DNA from: Gammaproteobacteria bacterium
GTDB taxonomy: Bacteria > Pseudomonadota > Gammaproteobacteria > Eutrophobiales > Eutrophobiaceae
NCBI GenBank assembly: GCA_030829985.1
Contig: JAURNW010000018.1
Coordinates: 1 to 64,000 of the forward strand
Reading direction: 5' to 3'
Length of the DNA: 64,000 bases
Program-made: the position numbers and the translations under genes
In this document: piece by piece, positions 20,165 through 29,307 of the stretch
Layout: each line of letters begins with the position of its first letter
How positions within the stretch are numbered: position 1 is the first letter of the stretch
Notes under the pieces: model-generated
Seen by the model: only the letters and a program-made list of their open reading frames with translations
Databases searched by the model: none
What the model was told of the DNA's origin: nothing

Positions 20165-21853
20165 TTAATCTTTCATATGATGCCTGGCATTAACGGGCCG
20201 CATCGTGGCATTCGCAATCAATGCGACAAATAAAATGACTGCCATCAGATACATCGTTGTGTTGTAAAGGCTAGATGTTGGATCGACTGTTCCAATGGGT
20301 GCTATTTCCATCAACTTGCTTATGGTTACTGTTTTGGCGGCTACCAGTTGATCGAGTTGATCGAGACCGGCACCAAACTTTGCCTGAAAATCAGCCGGGC
20401 TAATCTTTGATACTAAATCAGTAATTGCATTCTTTACTGATATTTCTCGCAAAGACGTAATTGCCAGAGGCCCAAACACACCCGCGCTGGCCCATGCAGT
20501 TAATAAACGACCATGTATACCGCCGACATATTTAGTACCAAAGATATCGGCCAGATAAGCCGGTATGGTTGCAAAACCACCACCATACATGGTGAAAATA
20601 ATCATTGTGGCAGCATAAAAATAAACCAGCCAGACCACAGAGGGATTTACACTCACCTGATGTGCCGTATAAGGAATTGAGCAATAGAGAATGATGCCGA
20701 GAGTAAAAAAGACCCAATAGGTATTCCGGCGGCCAAGATAATCTGAGGCACTTGCCCAGACAAATCGACCGACCATATTAAATGCACTAATCATCAAGAC
20801 ATAGGTTGAAGCAAAGCCAAAATCGACAATATTGGGCAGGGTAGAGCCAAATATTTCATTCATCATCGTTTTGGCAACGGCTAAAACACCGATCCCGGCG
20901 GTTACGTTAAAACATAACACGATCCAGAGTTGGTAAAACTGCGGTGTTTTTAATGCCTCATCAATATGTACGCTATGGTGGGAAATCATGGCGTGTTGTG
21001 AATCCTCAGGGGGTGGTACCCAGCCTTTTGGCTTCCAGCCTTCAGCAGGGACTCTATAGCCAAATGCAGCACACATCATTATGACAAAATAGACTGCGCC
21101 CAAGGTAAAAAAAGCTTGTGCCACACCAACGGTACCGGTTCCAACAACATAAACACCGGCATCACCCGGCACCAGCATATTGGCAATATCATTGGCACCA
21201 ACGATAACGACTTCTTGAAGGTTGCCTGCGATTTCAGCGAGGCGTCGGCCTGATTCATCGGTAGTTAATGCGACACTCTCAACAGTACCGAGATAATCCG
21301 GTGCTTTGTAAAATAACTTGATAAAAGGTTCGATCATGAATTTAGCAATCATGGCGCCACCACCGAAGCCCATAATGGCAATACCCGTAGCCATACCACG
21401 TCTGTCTGGAAACCAACGGATAAGTGTACTTACAGGGGAGACATAACCTAGTCCTAAACCACAGCCGCCGATAACACCGTACCCCAGATAAAGTAGCCAA
21501 AGTTGTCCAGTTAATATACCTATGCCGCCAATCACGAAACCACCACCCCAGCAAAAGGCAGCGACAGTCCCCACCATGCGTGGCCCCACTTTTTCTAACC
21601 ATTTACCAGCAACGGCGGCGGATAGTCCGAGGAAAACAATTGCAACAGTAAAGACCCAGACTACGCTTTTCAGCGTCCAGTCATCTGCCGCACTGGTGAC
21701 GACACCAAGACGTTTTATCAGGGAGGGATTGAATAAACTCCATGCGTAAACTGAGCCAATACAAAGATGAATGCCTAAGGCGGCCGGGGCAATTAACCAT
21801 CGATTAAAGCCTTCTTTAGCGACGATATGTTGTTTAGACAATAGATCAAGCAT
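20165..21853 (-). CDS. OFA-family MFS transporter (oxalate/formate antiporter type)
   Basis: 562 residues, 12 membrane segments of the major facilitator type. OFA signatures include GIHLCIGSVYAWSLFNPSL at the first helix, GCGLGLGYVSPVSTLIRWFPDRRGMATGI in the middle and YLADIFGTKYVGGIHGRLLTAW near the end. An inserted hydrophilic stretch of about 60 residues (190-250) lies between helices 6 and 7. Members move oxalate, formate, pyruvate or other small acids; the substrate cannot be read from sequence. It is divergent from the cobalamin riboswitch and followed by a small membrane protein. Confidence 0.88.
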   Translation of the reverse strand: MLDLLSKQHIVAKEGFNRWLIAPAALGIHLCIGSVYAWSLFNPSLIKRLGVVTSAADDWTLKSVVWVFTVAIVFLGLSAAVAGKWLEKVGPRMVGTVAAFCWGGGFVIGGIGILTGQLWLLYLGYGVIGGCGLGLGYVSPVSTLIRWFPDRRGMATGIAIMGFGGGAMIAKFMIEPFIKLFYKAPDYLGTVESVALTTDESGRRLAEIAGNLQEVVIVGANDIANMLVPGDAGVYVVGTGTVGVAQAFFTLGAVYFVIMMCAAFGYRVPAEGWKPKGWVPPPEDSQHAMISHHSVHIDEALKTPQFYQLWIVLCFNVTAGIGVLAVAKTMMNEIFGSTLPNIVDFGFASTYVLMISAFNMVGRFVWASASDYLGRRNTYWVFFTLGIILYCSIPYTAHQVSVNPSVVWLVYFYAATMIIFTMYGGGFATIPAYLADIFGTKYVGGIHGRLLTAWASAGVFGPLAITSLREISVKNAITDLVSKISPADFQAKFGAGLDQLDQLVAAKTVTISKLMEIAPIGTVDPTSSLYNTTMYLMAVILFVALIANATMRPVNARHHMKD

Positions 21854-21984
21854 GAATTGTTAACCCCTCTGGCAGAACTGTTATGTATTTACAGGTGTCA
21901 CATTAATATTTTTATTCAGGCAAATAGTTATTATAAATATTATTGTTCGTTGCCTGATTTTTAGATTGCAATCAAATTTTTCAT

Positions 21985-22012
21985 TTGACTAAGACAGGAT
22001 AATCAGTATTCT
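21985..22012 (+). promoter_or_regulatory. Promoter of the B12 uptake operon
   Basis: -35 TTGACT (21985-21990) and -10 TATTCT (22007-22012), spacer 16. The start would be near 22019, just before the riboswitch. Confidence 0.5.
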
Positions 22013-22027
22013 GCGCGATTGAAAGTA

Positions 22028-22226
22028 TTAGGTGCCAACTACATTACAGTAGTTGTGTTAAACGGGAAGTCGGTGCGTATTTTTTACAATGCCGACGCTG
22101 CCCCCGCAACGGTAAGCGAGTCAAATCTATTCATTAAGTCACTGTGTCGACTGTATTTAATCGGCATGGGAAGGCGAATAGACCAATGCTAACTGCATTA
22201 CTCGTAAGCCCGGAGACCGGCCTGAT
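22028..22226 (+). promoter_or_regulatory. Cobalamin riboswitch
   Basis: About 200 bases with the conserved blocks in order: AGGTGCC, AAACGGGAAGTCGGTG, CCGACGCTGCCCCCGCAAC, GGTAAGCGAGTC, CACTG, GGGAAGGCG and the B12 box AGCCCGGAGACCGGCC (22207-22222). It binds adenosylcobalamin and switches the genes off. Downstream a small hairpin (GGTGC-GGCGG-GCACC) lies just before the ribosome binding site of the receptor gene, so control of translation is likely. Confidence 0.95.
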
Positions 22227-22366
22227 ATTACTAAACCACGCTGCGGGCGGCTGTGCAGGCTATTCAATTGACCTCGATTGTTTTCTGTAGTCATTTCAAT
22301 GCCTCTTTGTATCTCCCCAGCATAATGAAATTAAATGGTGCGGCGGGCACCTTGGGAAGTTCTGCA

Positions 22367-24406
22367 TTGACTAAGATTATTTTAAAGTTTTACTTCTGTT
22401 CATTTCTATCATTAACAAGTTTTGTTTCGGCTGCGAGTTTCGATCTAGACCCATTGACCGTAGTTTCGACTCGATTAGATAAAGAAATAGCTTACGCACC
22501 AAAAAATGTCACCATCATAAGTTCGGAACAAATTGAACGATCTCCGGCAAAAACCATTCCTGAATTACTCTCTTTGGAAGCTGGAATTTTAAGCCGAAGT
22601 ACGTTTGGTAATTCAGCGGTCAGAAGCACGATAGATATACGTGGGTTTGGTGCCAGCTCGACTCAAAATACATTAATATTGCTTGATGGTCGCCGTTTAA
22701 ATGATGTCGATCTCTCGAGTGTCAATTACACCTCCATTCCTATAAATAATATTGAACGAATTGAAGTTGTCCGTGGTTCCGGTGGTGTGCTCTATGGCGA
22801 TGGTGCTGTCGGTGGCGTAATTAACATTATTACCAAGCGTGCAAGTCCAGGAAAAAAAACAGTCCTTGCAAAAGCTGCTTTTGGTTCTTTTGCAACAAGT
22901 GAATTTAAAGGCGGGTTATCTACTGCAACAGAAAAGTACGGGATCAATATTGCCGCAAATTATATCGATTCAAATGGATATAGAAGCAACAATGATCTCA
23001 GGCAAAAAAATATTCAGGCGGATCTGAGACGTGATCATGTTGGTGGTGAGATATTTGTTAAGACCGGGGCATCTGATCAGGATTTAGATCTTCCGGGAAA
23101 CAGAACAGTTGATCCAACCATCGGGCTTGATGAATTAGGCAGAGACAGAAGAGGAACTAATACGCCAGATGATTATGCGAATGAGAAAATTGAGTTTATT
23201 ACTGCTGGCATTAAACAAAAATTCAACAATGGCATAGATGCTATTTTCGATGTTGGTTTTCGTCATAAAAATCAAAACACCTTTCTCGAACAAGCTGGTT
23301 TCCCAAATTCACTAGACACCGATCTTGATGTCTGGTCTTTTACCCCGCGCATGAAACTTGAGCCTGAACTATTTTCTACCAGCCACAACCTTACTGTTGG
23401 CGCTGATATTTACTATTACAATTATAATTCTGATACAGCTCCCACATTTGCAACCATTAATACACCTGTGCATAAAGTAGGAATGGATCAAGAGAGTTAT
23501 GCAATCTACGCAAATGATTTAGTCGGTATTACAGATGCTTTCTACTTTGAGTTTGGAATTCGTTTACAGCATATTAATGTCAGTGCAAAGGACCAGTTTG
23601 ATGCTACCGCTCCGGGTGGGGCATTCGATTCAGGTGCAGGCGTTTTTTCTAAAGACGATACTGAAGAAATGTATAATCTGGGACTTCGTTATTTATTCAA
23701 CGATGTCTTATCAGTTTATGGCAACGTTGGCAGAAGTGTACGTTTTGGAGCCATAGATGAAATCTACCAGTTCAATGCGCTTTTTTTAAGAGAGTTTTCA
23801 GTCATAGACCCGCAAACATCCAAACATTTGGACGTTGGATTAAACTATGATGCTGAAAAAATATCAGGCTCTGTTTCTGCCTACTATATGGATCTTAAAG
23901 ATGAGATTCACTTTAATCCGGCAACGTTTACTAATTTGAATCTCGATCCTACTGAACGCAAGGGTATTGAGTTAACGGTTAAATTTACGCCGTTGGTTAA
24001 TTTCTCAATAAATGGTAATTATGCTTATATCGAATCAACGTTTGATGAAGGTCCTTTTGCAGGCAATGAAGTACCTCTAGTTCCCAAGCATACTGCTAGT
24101 CTATATGCTAATTGGGATATTAATCATTATTTCTCCCTGGCTACATCATGGCGTTATGTCGGAAAAAAACGCTTCGACAACGATCAAACTAATGATTTTG
24201 GTCAGGAAATACCCAACTATGATATATGGGATTTAAAATTAACCGGTAGCTATCAGGCATGGTCTAGCAGTTTTTCTATCAATAATATACTTGACGAAAA
24301 AGCATTTGATTTTGGTGTAAGAAGTACCGGCGTCGCTGGCAGATATAATGGGCAACCATTGCCAGAACGGAGTTTCACAATATCGATAGGTTATAATTTT
24401 AATTAA
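22367..24406 (+). CDS. btuB: TonB-dependent receptor, probably for cobalamin (BtuB-like)
   Basis: 679 residues from a TTG at 22367, preceded by GGGAAG at 7 bases and followed by a clean signal peptide (TKIILKFYFCSFLSLTSFVSA). An ATG at 22325 is in frame but has no binding site. Then a TonB box region (PLTVVSTR), the plug domain (residues 40-150, with IRGFG, LLDGRRLND, IERIEVVRG and GAVGGVINI) and a 22-strand barrel ending GYNFN. It carries cobalamin across the outer membrane. The substrate is inferred from the riboswitch and from pduO downstream; by sequence alone it is only a TonB receptor. Confidence 0.88.
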   Translation: MTKIILKFYFCSFLSLTSFVSAASFDLDPLTVVSTRLDKEIAYAPKNVTIISSEQIERSPAKTIPELLSLEAGILSRSTFGNSAVRSTIDIRGFGASSTQNTLILLDGRRLNDVDLSSVNYTSIPINNIERIEVVRGSGGVLYGDGAVGGVINIITKRASPGKKTVLAKAAFGSFATSEFKGGLSTATEKYGINIAANYIDSNGYRSNNDLRQKNIQADLRRDHVGGEIFVKTGASDQDLDLPGNRTVDPTIGLDELGRDRRGTNTPDDYANEKIEFITAGIKQKFNNGIDAIFDVGFRHKNQNTFLEQAGFPNSLDTDLDVWSFTPRMKLEPELFSTSHNLTVGADIYYYNYNSDTAPTFATINTPVHKVGMDQESYAIYANDLVGITDAFYFEFGIRLQHINVSAKDQFDATAPGGAFDSGAGVFSKDDTEEMYNLGLRYLFNDVLSVYGNVGRSVRFGAIDEIYQFNALFLREFSVIDPQTSKHLDVGLNYDAEKISGSVSAYYMDLKDEIHFNPATFTNLNLDPTERKGIELTVKFTPLVNFSINGNYAYIESTFDEGPFAGNEVPLVPKHTASLYANWDINHYFSLATSWRYVGKKRFDNDQTNDFGQEIPNYDIWDLKLTGSYQAWSSSFSINNILDEKAFDFGVRSTGVAGRYNGQPLPERSFTISIGYNFN

Positions 24407-24463
24407 ATGCTAAAATAATAAAATATCGAATGTTTATTCAAAAATCTACACAGGTGTATAGCT

Positions 24464-24991
24464 ATGTCTAACAAAAATAATGTGATTTTATTTTTACTAA
24501 TCTTAATCGTGGCTTTTTCACGACTTGTGCCACATCCACTCAACTTTACACCTATAGGAGCGCTTGGTCTTTTTGCAGGGGCTTATCTTCTTGATCGTAG
24601 ATCGTGGATGTTACCGCTATGCGCACTACTGTTGAGTGATTTTTTTATTGGATTTTATGAACCCATTGCGATGATATTTGTTTATCTTGGGTTTGCTTTA
24701 AGTGCGTTTTTAGGCCGTTTCCTGTTATCAGAAAAACGCGCCGCTCTCAGGATAGGTGGAGCGGCCCTTTGTTCAGCAACTATATTCTTTATCTTGTCTA
24801 ATTTTGGAACATGGCTAAGCGGCACATTATATCCAATGTCGTTAGCAGGTTTGACCCAATGCTATGTGATGGCGATACCATTTTTCGGTAATACTCTATT
24901 GGGCGATCTTTTTTATACGGCAGTATTATTTGGTTTCTTTGAAGCGACTCAAACATGGATGCAAAAAAGATACATCACTAAAACAGCCTGA
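24464..24991 (+). CDS. DUF6580 membrane protein of the B12 operon
   Basis: 175 residues with five or six membrane segments and the motif FTPIGALGLFAGAYL near the N-terminus, typical of DUF6580. The fold class resembles the S-component of ECF transporters, and this family often lies in cobalamin-regulated operons. It may take cobalamin across the inner membrane; that is inference. It is 57 bases after the receptor gene and 23 before pduO. Confidence 0.8.
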   Translation: MSNKNNVILFLLILIVAFSRLVPHPLNFTPIGALGLFAGAYLLDRRSWMLPLCALLLSDFFIGFYEPIAMIFVYLGFALSAFLGRFLLSEKRAALRIGGAALCSATIFFILSNFGTWLSGTLYPMSLAGLTQCYVMAIPFFGNTLLGDLFYTAVLFGFFEATQTWMQKRYITKTA

Positions 24992-25014
24992 TTTAACAAC
25001 AAAAGAACAAGGCA

Positions 25015-25575
25015 ATGGCTAATCGATTGACTAAAATATATACCTGTACCGGCGATGATGGCACGACGGGTTTGGCGGATGGTCTGCGTGTTGATAAATC
25101 CAGCATTCGTGTTGAAGTGATGGGTAATATTGATGAACTAAATAGTCTCATCGGTGTTCTCGAAGCGAATGATATACCGGATGATATTTCGGGGTATTTA
25201 TTGAACATACAACATCGATTATTCGATATGGGCGGAGAGATAGCAGTGCCAGGTAAGGCAACGATTGCGCCTTCCTCAGTAGATAGGATTGAAGAACTCA
25301 TTGATAGCTATAACGAAGACCTGCCAAGGTTAAAAGAATTCATATTGCCAGGAGGAGCGTTGACAGCGTCAATTTGTCACTTAGCCAGAAGTGTCTGTCG
25401 GCGGGTAGAGCGTAGCCTGGTCTGTATGAGTAGATCGGAATATGTCAATCCAGAAACCATACGTTATATTAATCGTTTATCTGATTTGTTATTTGTTCTT
25501 GCACGAACCCTGAATCAGGGGAAGGGTGGTAAGGAAATATTCTGGGATAGCGAACGATTAAAACGTTCTGTCTAA
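25015..25575 (+). CDS. pduO: Cob(I)alamin adenosyltransferase, PduO type
   Basis: 186 residues, all-helical. Transfers adenosyl from ATP to cob(I)alamin. The N-terminal ATP loop (TCTGDDGTTGLADGLRVDK), GNIDELNSLIG and the RRVERSLV motif near residue 135 are diagnostic of the PduO/MMAB type. Last gene of the riboswitch operon; the next gene is on the other strand and the stops are 4 bases apart. The start codon is ATG at 25015 after AAGAACAAGGCA. Confidence 0.92.
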   Translation: MANRLTKIYTCTGDDGTTGLADGLRVDKSSIRVEVMGNIDELNSLIGVLEANDIPDDISGYLLNIQHRLFDMGGEIAVPGKATIAPSSVDRIEELIDSYNEDLPRLKEFILPGGALTASICHLARSVCRRVERSLVCMSRSEYVNPETIRYINRLSDLLFVLARTLNQGKGGKEIFWDSERLKRSV

Positions 25576-25579
25576 TAAA

Positions 25580-26239
25580 CTAATATTTTTTGTGTAACTC
25601 CATTATTCGTCCTTCGCGTTTCATGTCGAGTTTTTCAAGGAATGACATACCTAATAATGTGACCACTGGAAAATCACCTTCATGGACAGCACCTTTTACA
25701 TTTCGTAGTTCTATATCGCCCACCTTTACTTTATTTAGATTGACAACATAAACTTTGTCTTTACCTGATGCTGTATAGGAAAAACGTTCCTCGCCAGTAT
25801 ATTTATAATCAATCCCAAGTTTTTTGGCCACATTACTATTCATTGAAACCAGGGTCGCACCTGTATCAACTACAAAGCTAACGTGTGAACCATTGATTGA
25901 GCCGCTGATGCTATACATCCCACCAGCGTCAGGTGTAAGGATTAATTTTTTACCATCAGTCGGCTTTTTGAATTTATTTCCAATATGCGTCCCCAGAACA
26001 TAGGTTTCTTGATCACCATCAATTTCAATTATCGCTTCTTTACTATTAGCTTGAATCAACAAAACACCTTCCGGGCTTGCTATCCCTTTTGCCAGTACAC
26101 GTTGCTTCCCATCGATAGTAACAATTGCCTTATCTTGAAATAGACCATTGATAATAATTTTCTCAATAGCATATGCTGATTGACATATAAGTATTAGAGC
26201 TAAATACAGAGCTAGTCGATTTATTTTAGAAAAAGACAT
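25580..26239 (-). CDS. Periplasmic retropepsin-like aspartic protease (TIGR02281 type)
   Basis: 219 residues. A signal peptide (LALYLALILICQSAYA) is followed by a beta-rich N-terminal part (25-105) and a single aspartic protease domain: active-site FVVDTGATLVSMNS at about 130 and the GMSFLEKLD flap partner near the end. Such proteins are active as dimers, one DTG per chain. The substrate is unknown. Confidence 0.85.
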   Translation of the reverse strand: MSFSKINRLALYLALILICQSAYAIEKIIINGLFQDKAIVTIDGKQRVLAKGIASPEGVLLIQANSKEAIIEIDGDQETYVLGTHIGNKFKKPTDGKKLILTPDAGGMYSISGSINGSHVSFVVDTGATLVSMNSNVAKKLGIDYKYTGEERFSYTASGKDKVYVVNLNKVKVGDIELRNVKGAVHEGDFPVVTLLGMSFLEKLDMKREGRIMELHKKY

Positions 26240-26334
26240 TAAAGCTTAAATTGTTATTTATTTATAAAATATTAAATGTAATGATTTGAAACAATATTTT
26301 TATAAACGTTCTGTTAAGAGATAAATGATTAATC

Positions 26335-27456
26335 ATGATTATTATATTAAAACCTGATTCCGATAAGGGTAGCACCGAATACACTAATTTAGTGGAATAT
26401 CTGGATAGCTTGCCGAATATTACGATTCGCATGCATGAAGAAATCGGTGAGCATCAACGATTAACAGAGTTTTATCTTGTTGGCGATACCTTGCCATTAG
26501 ATGATTCATATATTGGTAATTTACCGCTGGTGGAACGTGTTGTCAGGGTTTCACGCGAATACCGTGTTCTGGGTCGACATAAAGAAGACAGTCGAGCCAG
26601 CTATTTTGATTATAATGGTGTCAGATTCGGTCAAGACGAGTTTAATATTTTTGCTGGTTTATGTGCGGTCGACACGCGTGAACATGTTGAAATCATGATG
26701 CGTGCCTTAAACGAACTAGGACTAAACTGCACCCGTATGGGCGCATATAAACCGCGTACCAACCCTTATTCATTTCAGGGATATGGCAAAGGGTGCTTGC
26801 CCTACGTGTTTGAATTGGCAGGAAAATATGGCATAAAAGTCATCGCCATGGAGATTACGCACGATATTCATATAGATGAAATTAGTGAGGCACTGGAAAG
26901 CTCAGGGAATCCAACTGGAGTGATGTTGCAAATTGGTACCCGTAATACTCAAAATTTTGAGTTGTTGAAAGCCGTAGGGCGACAACGGAAGTTTCCTGTG
27001 TTAATCAAAAGAGGCTTCGGCATTACACTCGAGGAATCGTTAAACGCGGCTGAATATCTCGCCAGCGAAGGCAACCATAATGTCGCGTTTTGTCTGCGTG
27101 GTATGAAGACCAATATGGGTGATCCACATCGTAATCTGGTGGATTTCGCGCATGTGCCAGTGGTTAAACGCTTTACACACATGCCCGTTTGTATTGATCC
27201 ATCTCATTCAGTTGGCTCAAGAGACTATGACCCTGACGGAATTCTGGATGTCATGCACGCTGCTGCACAAGGGGTTATTGCTGGTGCAAACATGGTTTTG
27301 GCAGATTTTCATCCAGCACCAACAAAGGCTCTGGTTGACGGACCACAAGCTTTAATGATGAATGAACTGGAATGGTTCATTGAAGATTTGAAACTTGCTC
27401 GGGAAACTTACCTTAAACGAGTCGCTTTACACGATAAATATTTTGTTACGACTTAA
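26335..27456 (+). CDS. aroF: 3-deoxy-7-phosphoheptulonate synthase, type I beta
   Basis: 373 residues, first enzyme of the shikimate pathway (phosphoenolpyruvate plus erythrose 4-phosphate). A ferredoxin-like regulatory domain (1-80) is followed by the barrel with KPRTNPYSFQGYG, IGTRNTQN, LIKRGFG, CLRG and the metal-binding CIDPSHSVGSR. This is the type Iβ architecture, unlike E. coli AroG. Its TAA stop shares a TTAA with the stop of gluQ on the other strand. Confidence 0.92.
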   Translation: MIIILKPDSDKGSTEYTNLVEYLDSLPNITIRMHEEIGEHQRLTEFYLVGDTLPLDDSYIGNLPLVERVVRVSREYRVLGRHKEDSRASYFDYNGVRFGQDEFNIFAGLCAVDTREHVEIMMRALNELGLNCTRMGAYKPRTNPYSFQGYGKGCLPYVFELAGKYGIKVIAMEITHDIHIDEISEALESSGNPTGVMLQIGTRNTQNFELLKAVGRQRKFPVLIKRGFGITLEESLNAAEYLASEGNHNVAFCLRGMKTNMGDPHRNLVDFAHVPVVKRFTHMPVCIDPSHSVGSRDYDPDGILDVMHAAAQGVIAGANMVLADFHPAPTKALVDGPQALMMNELEWFIEDLKLARETYLKRVALHDKYFVTT

Positions 27457-28328
27457 TCTAGCGTTATTTCTCTGATTTGAGATATATTTTTAAGTGTCCA
27501 ATTATTTATAGCCCACTGAAGTATCTCTTGAACGGATGCGTTAGATAAATGTTTCTCCGGTGATTGCCCCAGAAATACTAATGCTTTAGTCAAAGTTTCT
27601 GCCGGATTATCGATATAATCCGCTTTTGCGGTAGAGGCTTTACTTAGTTTATTTCCGTATTTGTCAATTACGACAGGCAAGTGTGTGTAATGAGGTGTAG
27701 CCGATTCAAGTAGTTTTTGTAAATAGATTTGCCTGGGGGTTGAATCGATTAAATCGGCACCCCTCACAATATCTGTAATAGACTGTTCTGCGTCATCAAC
27801 TACGACAGCCAAGTGATAGGCAAATTGCCCATCTGCACGTTTAATTACAAAATCACCAACCTCGGTGTGCAGTGATTGAGAATAGGAGCCTTGCAATTTA
27901 TCATTAAACGAAATATCACGGTCATCAGTTTTGATGCGTATTGAACGTCCTGTTTTGCCTTTTGCGATACCATTACGGCATGTGCATGAATAAGGACTCT
28001 CTGCTATTTCTTTACGTGTACATGCACAGGGGAAAGTGAGCCCGGATTTGTTTAGCCGTTCAAGAGCTGATTCATAGAGTGGAATGCGCTGGCTTTGATA
28101 GACGACTTCGTCATCCCAGAATAATCCGAGGTTTTCGAGTTGATGAAGAATGATCTTGTCTGCACCATTAACGGTCCTTTGTGTATCTATGTCTTCTATT
28201 CGAACCAGCCATTTACCTTTCCGTTGACGAGCCTGTAAATAGCTACCTAAGGCAGTAACGATAGAGCCAAAATGAAGTGGGCCGCTTGGACTTGGGGCGA
28301 ATCGACCAATATAGCCGTTGCTCGGCAT
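27453..28328 (-). CDS. gluQ: Glutamyl-Q tRNA(Asp) synthetase
   Basis: 291 residues, truncated relative of GluRS that attaches glutamate to queuosine in tRNA-Asp. HIGH-like motif FAPSPSGPLHFGS, IEDIDTQR, a zinc site of Cys and Tyr in ACTRKEI...YSCTCRNG, and KLSKAS as the KMSKS-like motif. No anticodon-binding domain, as usual. Sits next to dksA as in many gammaproteobacteria. Queuosine supply also appears in the window through queF. Confidence 0.94.
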   Translation of the reverse strand: MPSNGYIGRFAPSPSGPLHFGSIVTALGSYLQARQRKGKWLVRIEDIDTQRTVNGADKIILHQLENLGLFWDDEVVYQSQRIPLYESALERLNKSGLTFPCACTRKEIAESPYSCTCRNGIAKGKTGRSIRIKTDDRDISFNDKLQGSYSQSLHTEVGDFVIKRADGQFAYHLAVVVDDAEQSITDIVRGADLIDSTPRQIYLQKLLESATPHYTHLPVVIDKYGNKLSKASTAKADYIDNPAETLTKALVFLGQSPEKHLSNASVQEILQWAINNWTLKNISQIREITLD

Positions 28329-28439
28329 AGTGAAACAATTAAATCGTTGTGAGTCTATTCAGGAACAAACTTTAATGTGAAACCTGAATAATGGAGAATG
28401 AAAAGAAAAATTATATTTCACTTTCACACTAAACGTTAT

Positions 28440-29219
28440 TTAACCTAACTGACGTTCTTTAATCTCATCCAGCGTTTTGCAATCAATACATAGAGTTGCA
28501 GTCGGCCGTGCTTCAAGTCTACGTACACCGATTTCAATACCACATACTTCACAATAGCCATAATCGCCACTATCCAGAGTCAAGATTGCTTCATCAATCT
28601 TTCTGATCAGTTTTCTTTCTCTGTCTCGAGTACGTAATTCCAGTGCGAATTCTTCTTCTTGAGTAGCTCTATCATTTGGGTCAGGGAAGTTAGATGCTTC
28701 GTCTTTCATATGGTTGACGGTTCGATCAACTTCTTCCATCAGATCACGTTTCCAGGCATTTAATATGGTACGGAAATGTTCTGTTTGCTCTGTGCCCATG
28801 TAATCTTCACCTTTTCTTTCTGTGTAAGGTGCAACTTTTGTTTTTTTATCTGTTTTAGTGGTGATCTTGGTTACTTTTGCCATTCCTTTATTATTCTTCT
28901 TCTTTGCAGGTTTAACGGATTGTTTTTTTACGACCGTTTTTTTAGCCGTCTTTTTCGGAGTAATTTTTTTCTTGGAAACTTTCTTTTTGGCAGCTGTCTT
29001 TTTCTTAGCTACTTTTTTCCTGGAAACTTTCTTTTTGACGGCCGACTTTTTCTTAGCTACTTTCTTTTTCGAAGCAGCTTTTTTCTTGGCAACCTTTTTC
29101 TTTGCCGTTTTTTTAGGAGCGACTTTTTTCTTGCTAACCTTCTTCTTTGTTGAAGGCGCCTTCTTTTTAGTCACTTTCTTTTTAGCAGTTTTTTTACTCG
29201 TTTTTTTCTTGGTAGCCAT
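28440..29219 (-). CDS. dksA: DksA with a histone H1-like lysine-rich N-terminal extension
   Basis: 259 residues. The last 147 (from Met113) are an ordinary DksA: coiled coil with DPNDRATQEEEF at the tip and a four-Cys zinc finger (CEVCGIEIG and CIDCK). DksA binds the RNA polymerase secondary channel and works with ppGpp. The first 112 residues are about half lysine, built of KKKVAKKK-like blocks with Ala, Val, Thr and Ser, like the C-terminal tails of bacterial histone H1 (AlgP, HctB). Such a tail should bind DNA or RNA. An internal ATG at 28883 could give a normal DksA, though AGGA touches it with no gap. The start at 29219 has GACTTGGAAT upstream. Followed by gluQ. Confidence 0.88.
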   Translation of the reverse strand: MATKKKTSKKTAKKKVTKKKAPSTKKKVSKKKVAPKKTAKKKVAKKKAASKKKVAKKKSAVKKKVSRKKVAKKKTAAKKKVSKKKITPKKTAKKTVVKKQSVKPAKKKNNKGMAKVTKITTKTDKKTKVAPYTERKGEDYMGTEQTEHFRTILNAWKRDLMEEVDRTVNHMKDEASNFPDPNDRATQEEEFALELRTRDRERKLIRKIDEAILTLDSGDYGYCEVCGIEIGVRRLEARPTATLCIDCKTLDEIKERQLG

Positions 29220-29307
29220 TCCAAGTCTCCGACCTATAAAAATCAGCGTGCATCTATACCAGAAAGGTTGAAGCTAAGCAATAAATTATCAATTAATAAT
29301 AATTTCA

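Noticed and set aside
22325-22366. ATG at 22325 as the receptor start
   Set aside because: No ribosome binding site precedes it, and the signal peptide fits better from the TTG at 22367 with GGGAAG upstream.
28776-29271. Long Phe/Leu-rich frames opposite dksA
   Set aside because: They are the complement of the lysine-codon repeats and have no signals of their own.
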